DNA from: Verrucomicrobiales bacterium
GTDB lineage: Bacteria > Verrucomicrobiota > Verrucomicrobiia > Verrucomicrobiales > DEV007
Direction: 5' to 3'
Length of the DNA stretch: 29,292 nucleotides
Assembly (NCBI GenBank): GCA_002696885.1
Contig: NZSO01000037.1
Coordinates: forward strand, 1-29,292
Shown one piece after another: positions 19,101 through 23,335 of this stretch. The notes below the pieces were generated by a model. That model searched no databases, was not told the DNA's origin, and saw only the letters and a list, made by a program, of their open reading frames with translations. The position numbers were made by a program, and so were the translations under genes. Within the stretch, counting starts at the first letter, position 1; each line of letters begins with the position of its first letter.

Positions 19101-20438
19101 AACTTCGGCAACGGAAGGAATATTCTCAATACTGTCATTTTCAAGAACTCCAGAGCGTGATCCAACACCAGAATAGTTGATAACAATATCATCAAACCAA
19201 ACGTCAGTTAATTCATTTCCCGCATTCGCGCGGTTGTTATAAACTCCTAAATCAAGCGTGTGATTACCTGCATCTAGTGAGATTTGGGTTGTGAATGTTT
19301 GCCATCCAGTATCTGATTGCCCCTCTCCAGTGAGTCGATCAACCTCATTCCCATTATCCCCAACATAATTACCATCTATTGCAAAGATAACAGCACCGTA
19401 TTCGTTTTCCTCATAGTTTTCAGAGACTACTAATCGATACCTAAAACTAATTTCCAGTTCAGAGCTTTCCTCAAGTCTGAAATTATTCCTCCAAGATCCT
19501 GAAGAAGTAACTGGACCAAAGAACCAACCTCCTCCAACCTGAATATACGCTGCATTTGTACCATCAATACCAACACTTTGCTGAATACTCCCGTTAGCAT
19601 TGTTTGGTGATGAAGTTGCAAATGGACCATCAAACGGATCGTCTACATAAGAAAATGTATTAGATCCACTATCGCTGTTTGATAGAGGTGACATATTTAA
19701 ATCAAAACCAACATCACTACTTGTATTTCCTGCTTGATGCAGTTCCACTGCAATTTGATTTTCTCCAACGCTAAGAAGTCCCTCCAAATCAACTCGGGCA
19801 GTGAGATAATTGTCTTCATCATTAACGCCCGCAATGGCCGGAGTTAATGTTGTAATCAATCCCTCTGGAATCGCAGGAGATCTGAAAACTTCTATCTGAT
19901 TAACATAAACAATAATTCCATCATCTGCTAAATAACTAATTTCCCAATCAGAGGCTTGAGCCTGTTTCTCATCAACTAAAAATTTATTTCTAAATAAATA
20001 AGTAGTGATTAGATTCTCACCATTAGCTGCTTCATCAATTCCAAAGAGTTCATCATCTAAACCTTGAAATGCATTAATACCCCCTGTCTGTATAGGAACT
20101 GGCGCAACAAACCATGGACCTACGTTGGATGAATTAATATCAAAGTCTGATTCAGTCCAAGTATTACCAGAATCATCTGTCGGGTAATCTTCTGAGTCCC
20201 CATTTTCATTTTCTATACGATCTAATATTTGCCAATTTTCATCAATGACACCAGGCGCTCGCTCCTCATCAAATGAAACCTGCAAAATGGGTCCAGTTCC
20301 GGTCTTCAATTCAGAATCTTCTGATATCGTATAATTATCTTCTACTGCCTGCGATTGAGCCTTTAGGGACCCTGATGAGTGAGAAAGCACTAGCAACAGA
20401 ATGATAGCAAAATAAGTCTTGTAAGAATGAGGGATCAT
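10152..20438 (-). CDS. Giant exported modular protein: cadherin-like repeats, lamin-tail domains, CotH-type domain, parallel beta-helix
   Basis: 3428 residues in one open frame. Signal peptide 1-28 (YFAIILLLVLSHSSGSLKA). Approximate order: cadherin-like strand (AVEDNYTISEDS, 31-42), insert with a DDG module (65-250) and jelly roll (265-425), cadherin repeats 1-2 (428-600), start of repeat 3, insert with jelly roll and second DDG module (626-979), rest of repeat 3 and repeats 4-7 (980-1437), lamin-tail 1 (1439-1610), Ig-like segment, CotH-type domain (1742-2110; HIEAID and IIPHDFDTIFG carry the conserved acidic residues), third DDG module (2174-2334), beta-helix (2380-2850), lamin-tail 2-4 (2852-3296) and a C-terminal DPDNDGVSNLLEFALGLNP Ca-binding-like motif (about 3316-3334). 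Likely a cell-surface or secreted adhesin or matrix protein; CotH domains are protein kinases in spore coats and in some effectors. Activity is not shown. ATG start without SD. Confidence 0.92.
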   Translation of the reverse strand: MIPHSYKTYFAIILLLVLSHSSGSLKAQSQAVEDNYTISEDSELKTGTGPILQVSFDEERAPGVIDENWQILDRIENENGDSEDYPTDDSGNTWTESDFDINSSNVGPWFVAPVPIQTGGINAFQGLDDELFGIDEAANGENLITTYLFRNKFLVDEKQAQASDWEISYLADDGIIVYVNQIEVFRSPAIPEGLITTLTPAIAGVNDEDNYLTARVDLEGLLSVGENQIAVELHQAGNTSSDVGFDLNMSPLSNSDSGSNTFSYVDDPFDGPFATSSPNNANGSIQQSVGIDGTNAAYIQVGGGWFFGPVTSSGSWRNNFRLEESSELEISFRYRLVVSENYEENEYGAVIFAIDGNYVGDNGNEVDRLTGEGQSDTGWQTFTTQISLDAGNHTLDLGVYNNRANAGNELTDVWFDDIVINYSGVGSRSGVLENDSIENIPSVAEVESNPSHGTLSMNDDGTFVYIPEIDFFGEDEFSYKITNANGSSNAAKVTITVESVNDLPVVLDRSFTITEDEVLSVNSESTEKFSATDIENQPLVFAVGAQSENGRVVIEADGSFNFTPNDNFSGLTSFTYVASDGEGQSFPGKVEVDVLPVNDTPSANDDNFVLTENNTLQVSPGVNAFPKLILEEAFDGGVDFAFSGNVEIESVEGFSILRGFDNRFLRNSTSGNPADSTTIIVENLPPHDKISLGFVLAIIDSWDGEFFTVTVDGESVFSHSFSNRPGFNNQSYEASEDTLLARSQDLGFTSGPLSLDSAYDLRNELSLKEIPHNSDSITIELVASGDGWQGGDNQSWAIDNFELRTLKSSNVELISSGSTWLFLDDGSNPGNDWIDLDFDDEFWSVGDGKFGYGDDNETTLISFGDDDADKHPTTFFRHWFDVDEIDRVESLELGLLRDDGAAVYINGEEVVRSNLAPDAGFEDFSTDVVGGDDELTYFSFDVDPSVLRDGDNLIAVEVHQTSATSSDLGFDLSLTARLSSPTSILSNDVDVDGDELNVALVTPPENGVLEFNEDGSFTYNPGLNYEGQDSFEYSISDGEFTDTAKVTIDIEPSQNDLPVSSGEIFQVSEDTTLQVDASDGVLENDYDPDGVDIVAFLKTDPQNGSLSFSNDGSFVYVPNKDFYGQDKFVYQVADLIGKAPAVTATINVTPSNDEPVANDDLYLGPPNRDLIISIDSLISNDDDPDGDELIVNLLNDPEVGTFTNDEEGKFKYTPNPDFSGVVEFEYFVSDGELNSEPAKVSIRINEAPKGTVKRYVVNEDSVLNKSAKFGLLSKSTDSENDNLATVLVKEPVNGSLSVSSDGSFSYTPNADFSGLDTFEFAVNDGYQNSQSIQTLIYVIDVDDAPVSEDDEYFVLVGQSISVSPENGLLKNDTDVEGHSAEVSLLEYLGDGELNLRSDGSFDYKPAENFYGKESFKYRSIANGQLSNISIVELEVGGPDNTIVISEVMFNSTSGDPGEEFIELHNIGLGPVSMKGWTFSSGVNFDFPDVDILPGEYFVIAADLEKFVSKYGEVDNLIGPWTGQLSNRGERIRIKDSYGETVDDITYSDQGDWATRIEETDQNILRNETGWKWTSLADGGGASLQLINNTISNRHGQNWSVDKSPTPGNDNENSTEGFAPLILNVSHNPPVPNSEQPVLITARLKSLDESSNVAHLFWRVSAINGSPFNKAQMFDNATGGDVEANDNIFSAVIPPQEDGTVIEFYITSGDEGVTRTWPNFGNIDNAPAALFQFDNNVYSGNQPVYRLIMSVREDRDFRFRNFNSSSDAQKNATFIVKQGEDYDVRYQCGVRVRGAGSRTRNPRNNRLNIPRDNPWNGITKINLNSQYIYLQLLGSRLASLSGIEAADARPIQLRYNGVNRANDDDINRRYGSFLHIEAIDADWADNHFPDDSGGNIYSKGRPDVKWDIRSNQSLGPDPDRYRDDGWSKSSNESVDDWTDLHRFMRIINSNSDDNYLETVGQVVDVDQWARWFAFMTIVLSRETNLSNGTDDDYKFYGGLKDSRFKIIPHDFDTIFGLGDTDADPDDSIFPAITNFAGQRMPQLDNFFNNPTILTLYYENLRDLLGTVFSKERFDAFVINSLDWLPEESDVVEDVISFMDERRAFINRQISNEFSVESNLSDSNGFARTTDPGLTGLEGTFDPIITSSIKINGLSVPINRREGTWDGDQPESELIFSLGSDWKYLDNGTDQGIEWRDQDFDDSQWAEGPSEFGYGDRGEVTTVSYGDDPDNKFITTYFRKKFTISNVNDYANLRLRLVYDDGAAVYLNGTEVLRENLDEAANHLSLATDTIRNASAQSFNISSEALKDGDNTIAVEIHQRSPSSRDISFDAELLGLGAVPLMNPGINQVNIEAINFDGEVISSELVPIWYDDDRINAVQPLEDSARWTLEGGPYLIDGNFEIPVDKQLVIDPGVTVYFTDGSRMTVKGHLIAEGTNVNPITFTSSPDSSSGWDGIYFEDSPKDNKIIHLVQDNADEADQSINVLNSKLLLQKVSWTRTTNTILELNKPRVDVVECDFPSTSGEEVIHGENLDGEDYFNLIGNVFRGSSGYNDVIDFSGGRRPGPIIYVLDNTFLGSTDDCLDLDGIDAHIEGNQFFNVHTDDPDRESSSSAIATDNNAHLTIVRNLFYDVDHALLLKNNSDAIFENNTVVRVSIASISFDEPSRSGVVPGRMISMNSNIFDLNAPLFAHQFSTEEDEKDPEIIANNNILPEEHLSLGDNNINDVPLFEDESSLAFALSPGSPAIGKGNFKQDMGWNIPQGAIISGEPSTVTRSKEARLNVHISGISGIENDSEFITEYQWRLDGQEWSDPVSIGTPIELKELSEGVHYVEVIGKDSAGRWQEKPTMSETWTVDSDASGLVINEILADNLSYEHEGSYPDFIELWNDSDSSRDISGMVISQSSNINSGWQFPEQTIIEANGYVVVYANDVDGTSGFHSGFGLDKNGESVYLFDTINSGGELIDSIDFGNQLTDRSVGRTGRNNEFSLMLPTPGVKNGSKLPLASENNILINEWLSSRGIIFDNDFLELYNPGQYPVHIGGMFLSDDPNNDPSKYTIPQLSYIDQKGFIKFIADNDFNQGPPHLNFSLSKLQDQIAVFDQNSIEVDRVGYANSLDNVSQGRVSDGSLILGSFSLPTPGYSNEANLDEELNIINSLRVTEIMYNPSVGTEAEFIKLENIGQATIQLSNVRFVEGINFDFPESSLAPGQSAYVVRDIQTFKLSNSEGLVLGEYRGKLDNGGERVRLEIASISAGILDFEYDDDWFPETDGGGSLLKIIDSSSSVMSWSKKDNWEPFAQEEENPYKKWVVQYFGEEIEGKTGPANDPDNDGVSNLLEFALGLNPILKQSGSFLPQVLRDETGLSLTYNSIKSLEDYIVKVQVSTDLSNWTDVSNEDNYEVIFEDELIKTVSVRLEFEKDLNNSSVAFMRLVVEGK
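13437..13920 (-). repeat. DDG module copy 3 (after the CotH-type domain)
   Basis: About 160 residues (2174-2334). SDWKYLDNGTDQGIEW, DFDDSQW...EFGYGDR, TTYFRKKF, LVYDDGAAVYLNGTEVLREN and TIAVEIHQRSPSSRDISFD match copy 2 block by block. This position, downstream of a CotH domain, is the arrangement I associate with other lamin-tail/CotH proteins of Verrucomicrobia and Planctomycetes, so copy 3 is probably the ancestral setting. Confidence 0.8.
16125..19160 (-). repeat. Seven cadherin-like/VCBS-type repeats in the giant protein
   Basis: Seven diverged repeats of about 90-100 residues, each ending in the pattern DGSFxYxPxxxFxGxDxFxY and then a DGE..xxxxAxVxIxV strand. Examples: DGTFVYIPEIDFFGEDEF (1), DGSFNFTPNDNFSGLTSF (2), DGSFTYNPGLNYEGQDSF (3), DGSFVYVPNKDFYGQDKF (4), EGKFKYTPNPDFSGVVEF (5), DGSFSYTPNADFSGLDTF (6), DGSFDYKPAENFYGKESF (7). 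The beginning of each usually carries a xEDxxL...GVLxNDxD signature. Such repeats form stalks of Ca-stabilised beta-sandwiches in bacterial surface proteins. They are not near-identical at DNA level, so they are old duplications. The stretch includes the second insert, which splits repeat 3. The first strand of repeat 1 lies farther upstream (residues 31-42). Confidence 0.8.
17512..18000 (-). repeat. DDG module copy 2 (inside the second cadherin-repeat insert)
   Basis: About 160 residues (814-976). Opens with STWLFLDDGSNPGNDW and DFDDEFW...FGYGDD, then TTFFRHWF, LLRDDGAAVYINGEEVVRSN and LIAVEVHQTSATSSDLGFDL. It is clearly closer to copy 3 than to copy 1, and it is followed directly by the resumption of cadherin repeat 3 (SILSNDVDVDGDELN). 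Confidence 0.8.
19690..20246 (-). repeat. DDG module copy 1 (inside the first cadherin-repeat insert)
   Basis: About 185 residues (65-250 of the giant protein). Shared core with copies 2 and 3: TTYLFRNKF, then SYLADDGIIVYVNQIEVFRS and later NQIAVELHQ...TSSDVGFDL. The N-terminal sub-block (W..xSDFD) is divergent from the FDDxxW of the other copies and is longer. The fold looks like a beta-sandwich of the PA14 or galactose-binding kind, but no ligand is known. Confidence 0.7.
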
Positions 20439-20612
20439 TTTGAAATAGTAAGATAGTAATAAGATGGTAAATATATCACCGATTTGTTAACACATTCACG
20501 AAATTCCCGGAAAAAATCTAGGATGATGGAAATTTTAGAGAATTGAGATAATTCAGATAGTGTGAAGCTGAATTGAATTCAGTATTTGAAGAGATCTACA
20601 ATTAACAGGGCA
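20439..20612. promoter_or_regulatory. Intergenic region upstream of the giant gene, downstream of queG
   Basis: 174 bp without a gene. Just upstream of the giant gene's start are three imperfect tandem units on the plus strand: ATAGTAAG (20445-20452), ATAGTAATAAG (20453-20463) and ATGGTAA (20464-20470). Farther up is a near-perfect palindrome CTGAATTGAATTCAG (20568-20582, 7-bp arms), which lies 31 bp beyond the queG stop. The promoter of the giant gene must lie here unless it is read through from queG, but I could not fix a convincing -35/-10 pair. Confidence 0.4.
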
Positions 20613-21635
20613 TTAACGCGACTTAATTTCACTAATAGCCCATCGAGCATGCTCTATAATCATCAGGCTATTTTCTTCTGATACTTTCTCAAGGTGAGGA
20701 ATGTCAGACACTGTTCCTGTATTACCTATTGCGATACAAACATTTCTGACAAAACGCTCTCTTCCAAGTCGCTTGACCGGTGATTGACGAAAAAGAATTT
20801 TAAACTGATCTTCATCCAGATGCAGAAGCTGGATTAATGACATATCAATGAAATCTCTCGCAGCAAATTTAGACTCTTTTGAAGCCTCAGCGAACCGGTT
20901 CCATGGGCAAACATCTAGACAATCGTCACATCCAAAAACTCTATCTCCAATGGGCCTCCTAAATTTTTCAGGAATAGATCCCTTGTGTTCAATAGTATAA
21001 TATGAAATACAACGACTAGGATCCATTTTATTTGGAGCGGTAATTGCATCCGTAGGACAGCAATCAATGCACTTTGTACAGCTACCACATCTATTAGGCA
21101 TGGGCTGATCAGGTTTAAGATCTAAAGAGGTCACTATTTCCGCCAAGAAGAACCAAGTTCCCAGTTTTGGGTGGATCTGGACGGTGCTCTTTCCGTTCCA
21201 ACCAACACCTGAATCCGTGGCAAAGTCTCTCTCGAGTATTGGGCCATAGTCTACATAGAATTTTTGCTTTCCTCCTAATTTTTCTAAAGATCTTGAGAAT
21301 TGAATTAGCTTCTTATCTATGACATTATGATAGTCATCACCCCAGGCGTATTTCGCGAATTTGCCTACTCCTTTTTTATCTAGTTTTGATGATTCTTTTG
21401 GAAAGTAATTAACTGCTAATACAACAACAGTTTTGGCACCATCAAAAAGAAGGCTAGGATCTTTTCTTCTCTCCGGATTATTTTCCATCCATTTCATGTC
21501 ACCTTGCTTACCTTCATCCAACCATTCTTGAAACTCTTCAGCGTGCGATGCCCTCTTAGCCCTAGCAAATCTACAATCTTCGAAGCCAAGATCCTTTGCT
21601 ATCAATCTCACCTGATCTTCAAGACTAGTTGGCAT
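20613..21635 (-). CDS. queG: Epoxyqueuosine reductase QueG
   Basis: 340 residues. QueG reduces epoxyqueuosine to queuosine in the wobble base of tRNA, using cobalamin and two 4Fe-4S clusters. Seen: catalytic-loop VDYGPILERDFA with the expected Asp129, GVGWNGKSTVQIHP, cluster I CxxCxxCxxxCP as Cys183, 186, 189 and 193, and cluster II from Cys209, Cys236, Cys239 and Cys243 (GCDDCLDVCPW). The C-terminal helices (AIGNTGTVSDIPHLEKVS) are HEAT-like, as expected. Full length, no defects. It follows aroK by 6 bp on the same strand, so the two are probably one transcript. ATG start without clear SD. Confidence 0.95.
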   Translation of the reverse strand: MPTSLEDQVRLIAKDLGFEDCRFARAKRASHAEEFQEWLDEGKQGDMKWMENNPERRKDPSLLFDGAKTVVVLAVNYFPKESSKLDKKGVGKFAKYAWGDDYHNVIDKKLIQFSRSLEKLGGKQKFYVDYGPILERDFATDSGVGWNGKSTVQIHPKLGTWFFLAEIVTSLDLKPDQPMPNRCGSCTKCIDCCPTDAITAPNKMDPSRCISYYTIEHKGSIPEKFRRPIGDRVFGCDDCLDVCPWNRFAEASKESKFAARDFIDMSLIQLLHLDEDQFKILFRQSPVKRLGRERFVRNVCIAIGNTGTVSDIPHLEKVSEENSLMIIEHARWAISEIKSR

Positions 21636-21641
21636 ATTAGG

Positions 21642-22163
21642 TTACTGGATTTTTGAAAACCAAACTCTTGCACTCTCAGCAATTCCAAAAGAAACCTCTT
21701 CGATACTAAGTCCATCGGTTGGTATTCTCTCGTCACAACACTTATTATACAAATCGGACCTTTGGTCCAAGAGAGTGACGATCGTCTTTCTTGGATCATC
21801 AGTTTGAAGCAAAGGTCGATCATCATTTCTAGATACCCTCTCAAGTATCGAATCAACTCCTGCATCCAACCAAAAAACAACTCCGAGCTTGCGCAGTTCA
21901 TCTACATTTTTTTGGTTTTTCACAATACCTCCGCCTGTTGCTATAACCATTCTCTCCTTTCCATTAAGACCCTCCAAAATTTGAGATTCCAATCTCCTGA
22001 ATTCACTTTCTCCATCATCGCTGAAGATTTCCTTGATCGATTTCGAGGCCTTTTTTTCTATGAGAGCATCGGTATCAATTAAATTAAAACCTAAATTTTC
22101 TGCCAATCGGTTAGCTATTGTTGATTTACCAGTACCCATGAATCCTATTAAAGAAAGATTCAT
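21642..22163 (-). CDS. aroK: Shikimate kinase
   Basis: 173 residues from the ATG at 22163, chosen because the protein then begins MNLSLIGFMGTGKST with the P-loop directly after the first strand, as in the family. An in-frame ATG at 22190 and TTG at 22196 would add 9 or 11 non-conserved residues. Motifs: Walker A GFMGTGKS 7-14, DTD 30-32, GESEFRRLES with the shikimate-binding Arg, ATGGGI 75-80, and the lid RNDDRPLL. It phosphorylates shikimate at the 3-hydroxyl in the chorismate pathway in the cytoplasm. It is divergent from tsaC and followed by queG. Confidence 0.94.
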   Translation of the reverse strand: MNLSLIGFMGTGKSTIANRLAENLGFNLIDTDALIEKKASKSIKEIFSDDGESEFRRLESQILEGLNGKERMVIATGGGIVKNQKNVDELRKLGVVFWLDAGVDSILERVSRNDDRPLLQTDDPRKTIVTLLDQRSDLYNKCCDERIPTDGLSIEEVSFGIAESARVWFSKIQ

Positions 22164-22286
22164 TGGGGTGTTGCGGAAATGGCCAATCATTTTCAATATT
22201 TTAAGCTTATAAACAAAACCTGCAACGAATCATAAAACATGCAACATTGACGAAACTCTGTGATTAGAGATTTTTAAAGAAAACAA
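22164..22286. promoter_or_regulatory. Divergent promoter region between aroK and tsaC
   Basis: 123 bp separate the divergent starts. A TTGACG at 22247-22252 could be a -35 for tsaC, with a weak AT-rich -10 about 17 bp downstream (22270-22275). TGCAAC occurs twice (22221-22226 and 22240-22245). All assignments here are by eye. Confidence 0.35.
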
Positions 22287-23327
22287 ATGGAAACAGTCAT
22301 ACTAGGAACAGGAAACTCTCAAGAAATGAGAATAGCGATTGATCAGGCGGTCGATCAGCTTGAAAGAGGGTCTATTGTCGGGCTTCCTACAGAAACTGTT
22401 TACGGCTTGGCTGCTGACGCTTTAAACGCAGATGCCTGCGCCACTATTTTTGAGGCAAAAGAAAGACCCAGTTTCGATCCTCTAATAGTACATGTTTCAG
22501 GTGAGAAGATGTTGAATAATGTTGCAGAAATTCCAGATGAGATTGCTGATGTCACTTATGATTTAATCAAGGAGTTTTGGCCCGGAGCATTGACTTTCAT
22601 TCTTCCAAAAAAAGAAATCGTTCCAGACATAGTCACATCTGGCCTGCAAACAGTTGCAGTCAGAAGATCAAAAAACAAAATTTTTTCAGAAATCGTCAAT
22701 TCACTTGAATCACCAATAGCCGCACCAAGCGCCAATCGTTTTGGAAGCATCTCACCCACTTCCGCGGCTGCCGTATTCACTGAACTTTCGGGTAAAATTC
22801 CTCTAATCATTGATGGCGGGGCATGTTCAGAGGGCGTGGAGTCAACAATAATAAAAATAGAACCCTCACAAAAAAAGAAGCCCCTAATAAAAATCTTAAG
22901 ACCTGGACCAATCACTCCAGAGATGTTAAAAAAATTTGGCAAGATTGATAAACATCAACACTCTTCAGAGGAATCCTCAAGTCTAACCTCTCCCGGACAA
23001 CTTGATTCACACTATGCTCCTAACACACCATTGAAGATTTTAAATTCACCCGAAGAATTTGATTTTAATCCTTCTAAAAAATATGCCCTGCTCAGTTATC
23101 GGGGACAAAAAAAGGATGGATATTTAGAACTGTGCGATTGGACACATATTGAAACTCTGAGCCCAGGTTCAGGAAAACTTCCCGAAGCTGCAGTAAGATT
23201 CTTTTTCTCTCTTAGAAAGTTAGATGAGCTTGGCGTAGACGAGATCATATCTGAGCCAATTCCCGAAAGAGGAATTGGTTTTGCAATAATGGACAGACTC
23301 AAGCGAGCGAGTTACCAATTTAGTTAA
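22287..23327 (+). CDS. tsaC: L-threonylcarbamoyladenylate synthase, Sua5 type (two-domain)
   Basis: 346 residues, the long Sua5 form. The YrdC domain shows LPTETVYGLA (33-42), KERPSFDPLIVHV (58-70, KxR motif) and SAPSANRFGSISP (about 145-157). The linker SPGQLDSHYAP (about 235-245) leads to the C-terminal Sua5 domain. The enzyme makes threonylcarbamoyl-AMP from Thr, bicarbonate and ATP for the t6A37 modification of ANN-decoding tRNAs. The start has no SD but fits the family. murJ begins 8 bp after the stop, so the two are probably cotranscribed. Queuosine (queG) and t6A genes lie in neighbouring divergent units. Confidence 0.94.
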   Translation: METVILGTGNSQEMRIAIDQAVDQLERGSIVGLPTETVYGLAADALNADACATIFEAKERPSFDPLIVHVSGEKMLNNVAEIPDEIADVTYDLIKEFWPGALTFILPKKEIVPDIVTSGLQTVAVRRSKNKIFSEIVNSLESPIAAPSANRFGSISPTSAAAVFTELSGKIPLIIDGGACSEGVESTIIKIEPSQKKKPLIKILRPGPITPEMLKKFGKIDKHQHSSEESSSLTSPGQLDSHYAPNTPLKILNSPEEFDFNPSKKYALLSYRGQKKDGYLELCDWTHIETLSPGSGKLPEAAVRFFFSLRKLDELGVDEIISEPIPERGIGFAIMDRLKRASYQFS

Positions 23328-23335
23328 TTCAAACA

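Noticed and set aside
16125..19160. Recent tandem duplication or CRISPR-like array in the repeat region
   Set aside because: The repeats are similar only at protein level. No near-identical DNA units or regular spacers are visible.
22164..22196. Upstream starts of aroK (TTG 22196, ATG 22190)
   Set aside because: The extra residues are not family-like and no SD supports them. ATG 22163 places the P-loop at the usual distance.
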